Below, in pieces: positions 37,377 to 46,308 of a stretch of 64,000 nucleotides of DNA. Location: contig NZ_CP109055.1 in assembly GCF_035975855.1 (NCBI RefSeq), forward strand, positions 1,674,001 to 1,738,000, read 5' to 3'. Each line of letters begins with the position of its first letter. The first letter of the stretch is position 1. A model generated the notes under the pieces. It was not told the origin of the DNA. It did not search any database and was given only the letters and a program-made list of their open reading frames with translations. A program made the translations under genes and the position numbers. This DNA is from Streptomyces sp. NBC_01304 (lineage in GTDB: Bacteria > Actinomycetota > Actinomycetes > Streptomycetales > Streptomycetaceae).

Positions 37377-38624
37377 GTGACATTTCGTACGCGAACGTCC
37401 AGACGGTTCAGAGGGGTGCGGTCGGCGTTGGCGGTGCTCTCCGCCTGCGGGGCCCTGGTCGGTGGCGGGCTCGCCGGGGCCGCACCGGCATCGGCGGCGG
37501 ATCCGGTCGTGCGGCTCGCGCCCGGCGTCGAGTACCGGTCCTTCGACATCGCCGCGTCGCACGGCACCACCCGCGCGCACGTGGTCAGCGTCGACCTGCG
37601 CGACCCGCGACTGCGGCTCGATCTGCTGTACCCGGGCGCCGTGGGCAAACGCCAGACCGTGTCGGGCATGGCTGACGCGCAGGGCGCCCTCGCCGCCGTG
37701 AACGGCGACTTCTTCAACATCACCGAGACCCAGCACCCGGGCGTCGAGGCGACCGGGGCGCCCGTCGGCCCCGCCGTCGCGGGCGGCCACCGGCTCAAGG
37801 CCGCCGTGCCGGACGGCCAGCGCTTCGGCCCGGCACTGCCGCCCGGCACCACCACCCGGGACGTGTTCGGGGTGGGCATCGACCGCCGGGCACGGCTCGA
37901 CTCGCTCGCCCTGGACGGCTCGGTACGCACCGAGCAGGGCAGGCTGCCCCTCGGCGGGCTCAACCAGTACGCGCTGCCCGTGGGTTCGGTCGGGGCGTTC
38001 ACCTCCGACTGGGGATCGGTGTCGCGACTGCGGGCCACCTGCGGCACGGACACCGACCGGGCGGCGCCCTGCTCGACCGACACGTACGAGGTGACGGTGC
38101 TCGACGGGCGCGTCGTGGCGGCCGCCGAGACGCCGGGGGCCGGGCCGATCGGGCCCGGTGAGACCGTGCTGGTCGGGCGGGAGGCCGGGGCGCAGGAGCT
38201 GCGCAAGCTGAGCGAGGGCGAGCGGGTCTCGGTCCGCCACCGCCTGGTGGCCGCCTCGCCCCGGATTCCGTACCGGATGGCCCTCGGCGGGTACCCGGTG
38301 CTGCGCGACGGAGTGCCGCTGGCCGGCCTGGACACCGTCACCTCGGCGGTACGCAGCGCGGTGGGCGCCTCCGACGGCGGGTGGCGGATCCATCTGCTCG
38401 CCCTGGACGGCGCGGTGGAGTTCCGGACCGGGCTGACCATCGCCGAAGTCGCCGATGTGATGCGGGACTTGGGTGCCGACGACGCGTTCAGCCTGGACGG
38501 CGGCGGGTCCTCGACGCTGGTGTCGCGGGATCCCGGGGCGCCCGCGGTGACGGTGCGCAACCACCCCAGCGGGGGTGTGGAGCGGCCGGTGCCGAACGGG
38601 GTGGCCGTCTTCGCCCGCCCCTGA
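37377..38624 (+). CDS. Secreted phosphodiester glycosidase-family (NAGPA domain) protein
   Basis: A 415-residue exported protein with a signal peptide ending A-A-P-A-S-A-A. The NAGPA fold is marked by A-A-V-N-G-D-F-F-N near residue 105, P-Y-R-M-A-L-G-G near 300 and A-F-S-L-D-G-G-G-S-S-T-L near 370. Relatives uncover mannose-6-phosphate in animals or hydrolyse glycan phosphodiesters in bacteria, so it may act on cell-wall polymers or exopolysaccharide. GTG start after a GGGGGG site. Confidence 0.85.
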   Translation: MTFRTRTSRRFRGVRSALAVLSACGALVGGGLAGAAPASAADPVVRLAPGVEYRSFDIAASHGTTRAHVVSVDLRDPRLRLDLLYPGAVGKRQTVSGMADAQGALAAVNGDFFNITETQHPGVEATGAPVGPAVAGGHRLKAAVPDGQRFGPALPPGTTTRDVFGVGIDRRARLDSLALDGSVRTEQGRLPLGGLNQYALPVGSVGAFTSDWGSVSRLRATCGTDTDRAAPCSTDTYEVTVLDGRVVAAAETPGAGPIGPGETVLVGREAGAQELRKLSEGERVSVRHRLVAASPRIPYRMALGGYPVLRDGVPLAGLDTVTSAVRSAVGASDGGWRIHLLALDGAVEFRTGLTIAEVADVMRDLGADDAFSLDGGGSSTLVSRDPGAPAVTVRNHPSGGVERPVPNGVAVFARP

Positions 38625-38652
38625 CGGCTCCTTTCACCGCGGGCGGGGCGGC

Positions 38653-40227
38653 TCACTCCGCGTCGCGTACCGCCACGAGCCCGTTGAAGACGCCGACGTA
38701 CGCCGTCCCGTCGGGCCCGAGCGTCACCGGCGCCCAGTTGTTGTCGTACGCGATGCCCGTGCCCACGAGCTTGCGCCAACGCCGCTCCCCCGTGCGGAAG
38801 TCGACCGCGGTCAGGTACCAGGCATCGATGCCCAGCGCGTTCGGTTCCTTTTCGTAGAAGTACAGCAGGCCGTTCGCCGTGGACAGCTTCGGCACGGTCG
38901 ACGGCGAGCGGACCGCGCTCTCCCAGACCGTGTCGCAGCCGCTGCCGTCCTCGCGGACGTCGACCCTGCTCACCCCGCCGACGACGCTGCGGCCGAAGGT
39001 AAGTGAAGTGACGTTCTCGTAGCCGTAGTTGTTCTCGACGACGAGGCTGTTGCGCCAGCTGATGAGGGAGTTGTCCGTCGTGGAGGCGCCGGAGCCGAAG
39101 ACCGGGACCTTGCAGACCAGGCGCCGGCCGTCGGGGACTCCGGCGTCGCGCCGGTAGACGAGGATGTTCATGCGGTCGTCGGCGTTGTCGGTGATGGCCA
39201 CGTACTTCTGGCCGTGGGCGCCGAAGAGGTCGGGGGTGGTTCCCGAACCCTGGTTCACGGAGCCCGGCTTGGTGCCCGTGCCGCGGTCGTACGTCTGGCG
39301 CCACTGGGCGCGCGGGGTGCCGTCGGCGTCGGCGCGGAAGCTGTAGAGGGCGTGGTCGGTGACGATGGACACGCCGTCCTGGGCGACGGAGAACGAGTTC
39401 TGGATCTCCTCGCCGGCCAGCCGGATCGAGCGAATGTCGCCGCTCGCCGGGTCGACGGTGCCGACGCGGCCCTGCCGGGTCACCCACCAGATGCGGCCCT
39501 GCCAGTCGGGCATCACGGAGGTGACCGGATCGCACTCGCCGTCCGGGTTCAGGTTGGTCCAGGACACGCAGTCGTGCGGGACGTGGGAGGTCAGGTCCCA
39601 GTCCTTGTCGACGACGAACTTCCAACTGCCGTCCGCGGCCTGCTCGTGGGCGAGGCGGACGATGTGCTGGCGGGAGTCGGCGAGGACCAGGCGGTCCTCG
39701 TTGTCGAGGTAGGAGTACGCACCGCCCGAGGTGTCCTTGAAGATCCGCGAGAAGTCGAGACGGGTGATCGCCTCGACCGTCGAGGGCCGCTGCGGCAGCT
39801 TGTACTCGGCGAGCGTGTCCAGGGACCTCGGGTCGAGGAGCTTCACCAGGAAGCCCTCGAAGGTGCCGCAGACGGTGACGATGCGGCCGGCCGAGTCGAA
39901 GGTGACGGTCGCGCACTCGCCGCCGAGCGCGGCCATCTTCTCGCTGTCCACGGCGGGCCTGTCGCCCAGCGGTCCGCTCCAGGGGTACGTCCCGCTGCCG
40001 GCGGCGTCCGCGTGCATGCCGCTGCGGCCGTTGGCGGCGAGGAAGGGGTGCTGCGGGGGTGCCTCGCCGGGGACGGGCCGCGCGGCGGCGGGGGCGCCGG
40101 AGTAGTTCTCGACGAGCCGGTGGCCGGGCGCCTTGGGGATCTCCTCGGCCTGCGCCGGAAACGCCACGGACGCGGCGGTCACGGCGAGGGTCAGGGCGAG
40201 TGCGCGGGAGAGCGGTCTGCGGGACAT
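38653..40227 (-). CDS. Secreted beta-propeller-like protein of unknown function
   Basis: A 524-residue protein with a signal peptide (M-S-R-R-P-L-S-R-A-L-A-L-T-L ending F-P-A-Q-A). Repeated ~50-residue blade-like segments (W-W-V-T-R-Q-G-R-V-G-T-V-D-P; Y-L-T-A-V-D-F-R-T-G-E-R-R-W-R; P-D-G-T-A-Y-V-G-V-F-N-G) suggest a PQQ-type or YVTN-like propeller. Four or more cysteines fit a secreted protein. No catalytic motif is recognised. An in-frame GTG at 40233 is the alternative start. Confidence 0.7.
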   Translation of the reverse strand: MSRRPLSRALALTLAVTAASVAFPAQAEEIPKAPGHRLVENYSGAPAAARPVPGEAPPQHPFLAANGRSGMHADAAGSGTYPWSGPLGDRPAVDSEKMAALGGECATVTFDSAGRIVTVCGTFEGFLVKLLDPRSLDTLAEYKLPQRPSTVEAITRLDFSRIFKDTSGGAYSYLDNEDRLVLADSRQHIVRLAHEQAADGSWKFVVDKDWDLTSHVPHDCVSWTNLNPDGECDPVTSVMPDWQGRIWWVTRQGRVGTVDPASGDIRSIRLAGEEIQNSFSVAQDGVSIVTDHALYSFRADADGTPRAQWRQTYDRGTGTKPGSVNQGSGTTPDLFGAHGQKYVAITDNADDRMNILVYRRDAGVPDGRRLVCKVPVFGSGASTTDNSLISWRNSLVVENNYGYENVTSLTFGRSVVGGVSRVDVREDGSGCDTVWESAVRSPSTVPKLSTANGLLYFYEKEPNALGIDAWYLTAVDFRTGERRWRKLVGTGIAYDNNWAPVTLGPDGTAYVGVFNGLVAVRDAE

Positions 40228-40354
40228 GGGCACGAAGCTAGGGCCGTGATCCCCAACTGCCCAAGAAAAGCTGAGGGTTGTTCATGAAAGCGACACGATC
40301 GCCGCGCCCCCTTCGGCCCCGGGCCCCGGCACCGTGTCGCGGCCCGGGGCCGCG

Positions 40355-40549
40355 TTACGGCTGCAGCCCGCTGACGATGTTGGCCGTGGCGGTGAGTCCG
40401 CTCTGGATGGTGGGCGCCGCCTTGGAGCTCGCCAGATAGAAGCCGAGCAGGACGCACACCAACGCGTGCGAGATCTTCAGGGCGCCGTTGCGCAGGAAGA
40501 CCACCGCAAGGATCAGCAGCAGCACGACGACTGAAATCGAAATGGCCAT
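40355..40549 (-). CDS. Small two-helix membrane protein
   Basis: A 64-residue protein: a hydrophobic helix (S-V-V-V-L-L-L-I-L-A-V-V-F), a short basic turn (R-N-G-A-L-K), then a second helix (A-L-V-C-V-L-L-G-F-Y-L-A-S-S). GGAGGTTGACC before the ATG at 40549 is a strong site. Similar small proteins are common in Streptomyces chromosomes and near plasmid-spread genes, but the function is unknown. Confidence 0.7.
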   Translation of the reverse strand: MAISISVVVLLLILAVVFLRNGALKISHALVCVLLGFYLASSKAAPTIQSGLTATANIVSGLQP

Positions 40550-40683
40550 GGTCAACCTCCTCCGCCACGTCGGCACCGCGGCTTTCGGCCGCCAGTGTGG
40601 CGTAGCGGAGGGCCCGTTCAGGGGAGTGGCATGTCCTCCGAACGAGGGTTGACTGCGTGTAACCGTCGCCCGATGAGAGGCGG

Positions 40684-41547
40684 TCAGCGTCGGTCGTACG
40701 CGTCCAGGAAGCCCTCGAGCGCCGCCAGGTCATCGGTGTTGAGGTGGTCGGCGTCGGCCGCGATCAGCTCGGCCCACACCGCGCCGCGCTCCTGGCCGGG
40801 CAGGTCGGGCGTGGCCCAGAACCGGACCCGCTGGCCCCGGGCGTGCGCGGTGCTCACGAGGGTGTGCAGCTTGTCCCGCTCGGCGCTGGGCATCGGGCCC
40901 ACGCCCTGCCAGGTGAAGTTGTTGGCCCAGTTGTCGCTGATCAGCGGGATCAGCGCGGCCGTGGCCGGGCCGCCGAGGTCGGTGAGGCGCCCGTCGTAGA
41001 AGGCGTGCCGCACCTGCTGCGCCTCCATCGGGGCGCGGGCCGCGCGGTCGCCCGAGATCACGGCGGTGACCGGTCCGCGGTGGACGCGGCCGTGCGCGTA
41101 CGTCGTGAACATCCCCCGGTAGCGCCGCAGATGGCGATGGAGTTCGAGGTACGTCGCCGCGCCCTCGGTCTTGATGTCGATGAGCAGCTGCACCGGCTTG
41201 CGGTGACCCCGGTGCACCGAGCCGTGGTTGGCCTTGATGCGGGCCTTCAGCGGGTCGAGGTAGAGCGCTTCCAGGGTGCGTTTCGGGTCGAGCCCGCCCG
41301 GCTCGTGGGCGACGAGGAGTTGGCCGTCGACCAGGAAGATGTCGGCTTCGACGCTGGTGAAGCGGTGGTCCAGGGCGTCAAGGAGCGGGCGCGGGTGCAG
41401 GTAGTCGTTGTGCGCGTGCGCACGGCGCAGGGGTTTCTTGTGGCGGCCGTCGGCGTCTTGGGCGTACGCGTACGCGGGTGCGGCCAGGGTGCCGGCGAGG
41501 GCTGCGGTGATCGTGGTGACGGCTCTGCGGCGACTCACTGGGGCCAT
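40684..41547 (-). CDS. Secreted PI-PLC/GDPD-fold phosphodiesterase-like protein
   Basis: A 287-residue exported protein. A Tat-like signal V-S-R-R-R-A-V-T is followed by a hydrophobic stretch to A-Y-A-Y-A. The TIM-barrel phosphodiesterase family is indicated by A-H-A-H-N-D-Y near residue 43, V-E-A-D-I-F-L near 66, L-V-A-H-E-P near 77 and L-L-I-D-I-K-T near 112. These His, Glu and Asp residues form the metal or acid/base site. It could hydrolyse glycerophosphodiesters or phosphoinositides. GGGAG precedes the ATG. Confidence 0.78.
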   Translation of the reverse strand: MAPVSRRRAVTTITAALAGTLAAPAYAYAQDADGRHKKPLRRAHAHNDYLHPRPLLDALDHRFTSVEADIFLVDGQLLVAHEPGGLDPKRTLEALYLDPLKARIKANHGSVHRGHRKPVQLLIDIKTEGAATYLELHRHLRRYRGMFTTYAHGRVHRGPVTAVISGDRAARAPMEAQQVRHAFYDGRLTDLGGPATAALIPLISDNWANNFTWQGVGPMPSAERDKLHTLVSTAHARGQRVRFWATPDLPGQERGAVWAELIAADADHLNTDDLAALEGFLDAYDRR

Positions 41548-41899
41548 GGTGTCTCCCGGGGCGGCGGCGGGTGGGGCTGCATGCGTGAGTATGCGTGCCC
41601 GGTCCGCTCAAATGGCAGTGCCCTGCGTGGAGTTGGCGTTCTCGTCGCCGACGGTTCATTCGAGGTGCGGCTCTTCTTGTTCCCCACCCCGCCCCTTCCC
41701 GAAAGGCTGCCGCCGGCTTCCACGACGGGTGCGGGATGTCGTCCACGACGGTCACCAACGTCCTCAAACGCCGGACGGGCTGATGGATCAGCCCGTCCGG
41801 CGCATGCCTCCCCGGGCCCACTCCCCTGGGCCCCGTGCTTGCCGGTGACGGCCCACTCCCCCGAGTCCTCCCGTCACCGGCCGGCAGTCCGTGAAGCGG
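41548..41899. other. Intergenic region with terminator
   Basis: About 350 bp without a supported gene between the phosphodiesterase gene and the end of the RuBisCO operon. The main element is the hairpin at 41769-41802. The rest shows no clear promoter or repeat. Confidence 0.5.
41769..41802 (-). terminator. Terminator of the RuBisCO/polyol operon
   Basis: A perfect 15-bp stem (CGCCGGACGGGCTGA and its complement) with a 4-nt loop, preceded on the plus strand by TCAAA. It is the common Streptomyces hairpin form. It lies about 100 bp past the transaldolase stop. Confidence 0.85.
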
Positions 41900-43009
41900 C
41901 TACACCCCGCTGCGCTGCAACTGGTCGGCCAGGGCGTCGAGCAGGGTTCGCCAGGCCTCCTCGAATCCGGTGACGGCCTGCTTCTCCAGGAGGGCGACCA
42001 CCTCGTCGTAGGAGACGCCGAGCACGGCCAGGGCCTCCAGGTCCTCGCCGGCCTGCCGGAAGTACGGGCGGATGGTGTCGCCGGTGACCTGTGCGTGGTC
42101 GGCGGTGGCGTCGAGGGTGGCCTCCGGCATGGTGTTGACCGTGTCGGGGGCGACCAGTTGGTCCACGTAGAGCGTGTCGGGGTAGGCCGGGTCCTTCACC
42201 CCGGTCGAGGCCCACAGGACGCGCTGGCGGTGCGCGCCCTCGGCCTCCAGGGCGGCCCAGCGCTCGCCTCGGAAGACCTTCTCGTACGCCTCGTAGGCGA
42301 GCCGGGCGTTGGCGAGTGCGGCCCTGCCGCGCAGTGCGCGCGCCTCGGGCGTGCCGATGTCGTCGAGCCTGCGGTCGATCTCGGTGTCGACGCGGGAGAC
42401 GAAGAACGACGCCACCGAGTGGATCTTCGACAGGTCGTGGCCCGCGTCCCGGGCCCGCTCCAGGCCGGCCAAGTAGGCGTCCATGACGGCCTGGTGGCGT
42501 TCCAGGGAGAAGATCAGGGTGGCGTTGACGCTGATGCCGTCGGCTACGGTCTCGGTGATCGCGGGCAGGCCCGCCTCGGTCGCCGGGATCTTGATCATCA
42601 CGTTCTCGCGGTCCACCAGCCAGTGCAGCTGCCGGGCCTCGGCGACGGTGGCCTCGGCGTGGTGCGCGAAGCGCGGGTCGACCTCGACGGACACCCGTCC
42701 GTCGCGGCCGCCGGTGGCGTCGTACACCCAACGCAGCACGTCACAGGCGTCGCGCACGTCCTTGGTGGTGATCATGCGGACGGCCTCGTCCACGGTGAGG
42801 CCGCGCGCGGCGAGGTCGCGCAGCTGCGCCTGGTAGCCCGCGCCGCCGGCGATCGCCTTGCTGAAGATGGCCGGGTTGGTGGTCACCCCGGTGACGTACT
42901 TGTCGCGGATGACGTCCGCGAGGGAGCCGCCGGTGATGCGGGTGCGGGAGAGGTCGTCGAGCCAGAGGGAGACGCCCTCGCCGGTGAGCCGGTCGAGTAT
43001 GTCGTGCAC
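41900..43009 (-). CDS. tal: Transaldolase
   Basis: A 369-residue cytosolic TIM-barrel enzyme that moves a dihydroxyacetone unit between sugar phosphates in the pentose phosphate pathway. Conserved blocks are [10 protein letters not shown] near residue 14, [11 protein letters not shown] near 39, V-S-V-E-V-D-P near 105, the Schiff-base Lys in M-I-K-I-P-A-T near 138 and V-S-R-V-D-T-E-I-D. Length fits the actinobacterial type. Here it is the last gene of the polyol/RuBisCO operon and not next to tkt or zwf, so it is probably a pathway-dedicated copy. GTG start with AAGGAACG upstream. Confidence 0.93.
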   Translation of the reverse strand: MHDILDRLTGEGVSLWLDDLSRTRITGGSLADVIRDKYVTGVTTNPAIFSKAIAGGAGYQAQLRDLAARGLTVDEAVRMITTKDVRDACDVLRWVYDATGGRDGRVSVEVDPRFAHHAEATVAEARQLHWLVDRENVMIKIPATEAGLPAITETVADGISVNATLIFSLERHQAVMDAYLAGLERARDAGHDLSKIHSVASFFVSRVDTEIDRRLDDIGTPEARALRGRAALANARLAYEAYEKVFRGERWAALEAEGAHRQRVLWASTGVKDPAYPDTLYVDQLVAPDTVNTMPEATLDATADHAQVTGDTIRPYFRQAGEDLEALAVLGVSYDEVVALLEKQAVTGFEEAWRTLLDALADQLQRSGV

Positions 43010-43069
43010 GGCGTTGCGTTCCTTACGTTGCGCGGGAGTTGAGGGCGTCGGGGGCGAGCGGTGAGGGGC

Positions 43070-43109
43070 GGGCTTGGAGGCCCCGGGGACGTAGGGGGCC
43101 TCCAAGCCC
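43070..43109 (-). promoter_or_regulatory. Intercistronic hairpin between RuBisCO and transaldolase genes
   Basis: A perfect 15-bp stem (GGGCTTGGAGGCCCC at 43070-43084, complement at 43095-43109) with a 10-nt loop, starting 13 bp after the RuBisCO stop. It may act as a partial terminator or mRNA stabiliser that keeps RuBisCO message above transaldolase. Confidence 0.75.
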
Positions 43110-43122
43110 GGTCCGGGTCCGG

Positions 43123-44502
43123 CTACTTGACGCCGAGCTCGTCGCGCCAGTTCGGGTAGAACTTGTCCGCGTCGGCCTGGAAGGACTCGAAGGCGCCCTT
43201 GAGCTCCGGGTGGTCCTTCGCGTACTCGGTGAGCTTGATGCCCTTCATCCAGGCGTCCTGCGCCTGACGCAGGGACTTGGCGCCCGCGGTGCCGCCGTCC
43301 TTGTGGCCGAAGGCGCCGCCGCCCGAGGTCTGGATCACATTGGAGTGGCCCAGATTGTCGAAGAAGCCGGGCAGGCGCAGGGCGTTCATGCCGCCGGAGA
43401 TGATCGGCGTCGTGGCCTTCATGCCCAGCCATTCCTGGTGGTAGAAGGGACCGTCGGCCGCGTCCTGGTCCAGCATGAAGGCGATGGCCTTGTCGGCGGC
43501 GTCACCCTCCATCTTGCCGTAGCCCATGGTGCCGGTGTGCATGCCCGAGGCGCCCTGCAGACGGGTCATCTTGCAGTGCACGAAGGACGTGTAACCGCGC
43601 TGCGACTGCGGGCTGGTGACGGCGCCGTGGCCGGCCCGGTGGAAGTGCAGGAACTGGTTGGGGAAGTTCCGGCGGGCGGTCGTGACCGAGGTCGGTCCGG
43701 CGACGTAGCCGTCGACGAGGAAGGCGACGTGGTCGGCGTTCTCGGCGAAGGTCTCCAGGATGAACTCGCCGCGGGCGATCATCTCGGCCGGGTCGTCGGC
43801 GGTGATGTTGGCGGAGAACAGCTTGGCCTCGCCGGTGGCGTCCTGGGCGCGGCGCATGGCGTCGGCCACTGCCTTCATCGTGTCCTTGAGCGGCGCGAAG
43901 ACCTGGTTGCCCTGCGGCTCGTCGTTCTTGATGAAGTCGCCGCCCAGCCAGAACTGGTGGCAGGCGTCCGCGAAGGGCTGCGGGCGAAGGCCCAGCTTCG
44001 GCTTGATGATGGTGCCGACGACCATGCCGCCGTTGACGACCGGGCGGTCCAGGACGCGCCACATGTCCTGGATGTTCATCATCGGGCCGTCGAACAGGCG
44101 CAGGTAGGCCGGCGGCACGTAGAAGTCGTGCATCTTGGCGTACTCGACGTCGCCCATGCCCTGGTTGTTGCCGATGGTCAGGGTGAGGAAGGAGGCGATC
44201 ATCGCGCGGCCGTCGATGATGTTGCGGTCGAAGAGCTCGATCGGGTACGCGATCTTCATGAGCTCCTTGGCCTCGTCGATCTCGTAGACGAGCGCGTCGA
44301 CACCCTTGGTGAAGTCGTCGGTGGTGCACACCTCGACGTTGGTGCCGGTCGAGGACTCGGCCGCGAAGTGGGCCGCGGTCGAGAGGAAGTCGCCGAAGCC
44401 GGCCTTGGGCTTCATCGTGTAGGCGCACAGCACGTGACGGCCGCCCTTGATGAGGTCCTCTTCGTTCAGGGCAAGGTTGGCGTAACGGCTCGACTGGTCC
44501 AT
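43123..44502 (-). CDS. cbbM: Ribulose-1,5-bisphosphate carboxylase/oxygenase, form II
   Basis: A 459-residue protein very close in sequence to Rhodospirillum rubrum form II RuBisCO from the first residues (M-D-Q-S-S-R-Y). Active-site elements are all present: [23 protein letters not shown] (Lys167), the carbamylated Lys and metal ligands in G-G-D-F-I-K-N-D-E (Lys192, Asp194, Glu195), H-R-A-G-H-G, loop 6 Lys in T-M-G-Y-G-K (Lys330), I-S-G-G-M-N and G-G-G-A-F-G-H. It is therefore a real RuBisCO, not a RuBisCO-like protein. AAGGAGAAG precedes the ATG. It sits between a 2-hydroxyacid dehydrogenase and transaldolase; no phosphoribulokinase or activase is in the window. Confidence 0.96.
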   Translation of the reverse strand: MDQSSRYANLALNEEDLIKGGRHVLCAYTMKPKAGFGDFLSTAAHFAAESSTGTNVEVCTTDDFTKGVDALVYEIDEAKELMKIAYPIELFDRNIIDGRAMIASFLTLTIGNNQGMGDVEYAKMHDFYVPPAYLRLFDGPMMNIQDMWRVLDRPVVNGGMVVGTIIKPKLGLRPQPFADACHQFWLGGDFIKNDEPQGNQVFAPLKDTMKAVADAMRRAQDATGEAKLFSANITADDPAEMIARGEFILETFAENADHVAFLVDGYVAGPTSVTTARRNFPNQFLHFHRAGHGAVTSPQSQRGYTSFVHCKMTRLQGASGMHTGTMGYGKMEGDAADKAIAFMLDQDAADGPFYHQEWLGMKATTPIISGGMNALRLPGFFDNLGHSNVIQTSGGGAFGHKDGGTAGAKSLRQAQDAWMKGIKLTEYAKDHPELKGAFESFQADADKFYPNWRDELGVK

Positions 44503-44571
44503 GGTTCTTCTTCTCCTTGCGTTCTCAGTTCGCGCCGGTGCGGGGCCGAACTGGCGTTACGAGTACGGGTG

Positions 44572-45621
44572 TCAGGCCTGGGCGGCGGTCTGGAAGACCT
44601 CGGGGTTGGCGCAGTGGGCGAGCGGCTCGCCCAAGAGGTAGCGGCCGACCTCGCCGGCGACGATGCGCGCGGCCTTGTGGGCGACCTCCTGGCTGCCGCC
44701 CGCGATGTGCGGGGTCATGACGACGCCGGGGGTCTTGAGGAGGCGGGAGTCGGCGGGGACCGGCTCGCTCGGGAAGACGTCGAAGCCCGCGCCGGACAGC
44801 TGCCCGGAGTCGAGCGCGTCGCACACGGCGTCGTAGTCCAGGAGGGCGCCGCGGGCGCAGTTGACGATGACGGAGCCGCGCGGCATCTTCGCGAGCTGCT
44901 CGGCGCCGATCATGCCCTTGGTCTCCTCGGTGACGCGGGCGTGCAGCGAGACGATGCGGGAGCGGGTGAGCAGGTCGTCCAGGGAGACCAACTCGGCGAT
45001 GCCCTCGACCAGTTCGGGCTTGACGTACGGGTCGAAGACCAGGACCTCGGCACCCATGGCCTTGAGGACCTTGGCCACGCGGGAGCCGATGGCGCCGTAG
45101 CCGATGAGGCCGACGATGGCGCCCTCGATCTCGATGCCGCAGTTGTTGTAGTCGTAGTAGTCGCCGCGCCACACGCCCTGGCGCAGGTCGGCGTGCGTGT
45201 CACCGACCCCGCGGGCAGCGGCCAGGAGCAGGGTGAGGGTGTGCTCGGCGGTGGCGGTGGCGTTGCGGCCCGGGGCGTAGCAGACGGCGACGCCGTGCTT
45301 GGTGGCCGCTTCCAGGTTGGCGTTGACCGGGCCGCCGCGGCTGATGCACATCAGCTTCAGGTCGGGGCAGTTGGCCAGGATGCGCTCGGTGAGCGGGGCG
45401 AGCTGGGTGACGCAGACCTCGACGCCCTGCAGGGCCTCGATCATCTCGTCCTCGGTGCCGGAGGCCTCGATGACCTCGGCGACGGGGCCGAAGGGGGTGT
45501 GCGGCCAGGGCAGCTTGATCTCGGCGACGTCAACCTTGCCGTCGGTGGCCTTGACGACCTCTTCGGTCAGCAGGTGCGGGAGGACGAAGTGGTCGCCGGC
45601 TGCGAGGACCTTGGTGCTCAT
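44572..45621 (-). CDS. D-isomer-specific 2-hydroxyacid dehydrogenase (phosphoglycerate dehydrogenase-like)
   Basis: A 349-residue NAD-dependent dehydrogenase. The Rossmann motif is G-L-I-G-Y-G-A-I-G-S near residue 160 with acidic V-F-D-P-Y at the strand end. Catalytic Arg is in C-I-S-R-G-G-P near 95 region or N-C-A-R-G-A-L-L-D near 250, Glu in F-P-S-E-P-V-P near 277, and His in T-P-H-I-A-G-G near 299. Substrate may be 3-phosphoglycerate or another D-2-hydroxy acid; next to RuBisCO, oxidation of 3-phosphoglycerate or glycolate-derived acids is possible. AGGAGAACC precedes the ATG. It lacks the ACT domain of long SerA. Confidence 0.88.
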   Translation of the reverse strand: MSTKVLAAGDHFVLPHLLTEEVVKATDGKVDVAEIKLPWPHTPFGPVAEVIEASGTEDEMIEALQGVEVCVTQLAPLTERILANCPDLKLMCISRGGPVNANLEAATKHGVAVCYAPGRNATATAEHTLTLLLAAARGVGDTHADLRQGVWRGDYYDYNNCGIEIEGAIVGLIGYGAIGSRVAKVLKAMGAEVLVFDPYVKPELVEGIAELVSLDDLLTRSRIVSLHARVTEETKGMIGAEQLAKMPRGSVIVNCARGALLDYDAVCDALDSGQLSGAGFDVFPSEPVPADSRLLKTPGVVMTPHIAGGSQEVAHKAARIVAGEVGRYLLGEPLAHCANPEVFQTAAQA

Positions 45622-45678
45622 GAGGGGTTCTCCTGAGGGGGTGGGAGGAGTCGGTACGTGGTGGTCGGTGGCTGCGCG

Positions 45679-46308
45679 TCAGTGCGGGGCCGGCGCGGGC
45701 ACCGGAGGGGTCGGCGCGTTGAAGCGCAGCAGGGAGGCCTGGCCGCCGCTGAGGCGGACCTCGGTGAGGGTGCCGTTGTCCAGGAACGGGAACACCCGGC
45801 GGTAGTCGTCGAGGTCGATGCCGAGCAGGTCGCAGAGCATCACCCGGAACAGGGCGTTGTGCGCGACGATCAGGATCCGGCCGCCGGGGAACTCTGCGGC
45901 GATCTCTTCGAGGCAGGCCTTGGCCTGCGCGGCGGCGACCCTGGGGTCGTTGCCGCCTGGCAGGTGGTCGGTGACCGGCCGGCGCAGGAAGGCGGCCTGC
46001 CGCTCGGGGAAGCGCTCGGCCATCTCGGCGATGGTCAGGCCCTCGCCGTCGCCGAAGTCGAGCTCGTAGAGCCGCTCGTCGATGCGCGGCTCCAGGTGCA
46101 GGGCGCGGGCGGCGGGGGCGGCGGTGAGCCGGGCTCGGGTGAGCGGCGAGGTGTAGACCGCGTGGATCTGCTGGCCCTTGGCCCAGGCGCCGAGGTCGTC
46201 GGCCTGGCGCAGGCCCCGCTCGGTGAGCGCGACGTCCGCGCGGCCCGCGTAGCGGTTCTCGGCGTGCCAGACGGTCTCGCCGTGGCGTACCAGGATGAAG
46301 TCGGTCAT
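45679..46308 (-). CDS. Histidine phosphatase (phosphoglycerate mutase-like)
   Basis: A 209-residue enzyme with the catalytic R-H-G motif (L-V-R-H-G-E-T, residues 6-12), Arg in S-P-L-T-R-A near 56, Glu in L-Y-E-L-D-F-G-D near 85 and second His in V-A-H-N near 157. It dephosphorylates or mutates sugar phosphates. Plant 2-carboxyarabinitol-1-phosphate phosphatase, which removes RuBisCO inhibitors, is in this superfamily. ATGA overlap with the upstream kinase. Confidence 0.87.
   Translation of the reverse strand: MTDFILVRHGETVWHAENRYAGRADVALTERGLRQADDLGAWAKGQQIHAVYTSPLTRARLTAAPAARALHLEPRIDERLYELDFGDGEGLTIAEMAERFPERQAAFLRRPVTDHLPGGNDPRVAAAQAKACLEEIAAEFPGGRILIVAHNALFRVMLCDLLGIDLDDYRRVFPFLDNGTLTEVRLSGGQASLLRFNAPTPPVPAPAPH

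Noticed and set aside
41900..43432. Transaldolase with a 141-residue N-terminal extension
   Set aside because: The extension is an Arg/Pro-rich shadow of the RuBisCO gene; the family start and ribosome site are at 43009.
43123..44502. RuBisCO-like protein (form IV) instead of true RuBisCO
   Set aside because: Form IV proteins lack several active-site residues; here all the lysines, metal ligands and loop 6 match form II.
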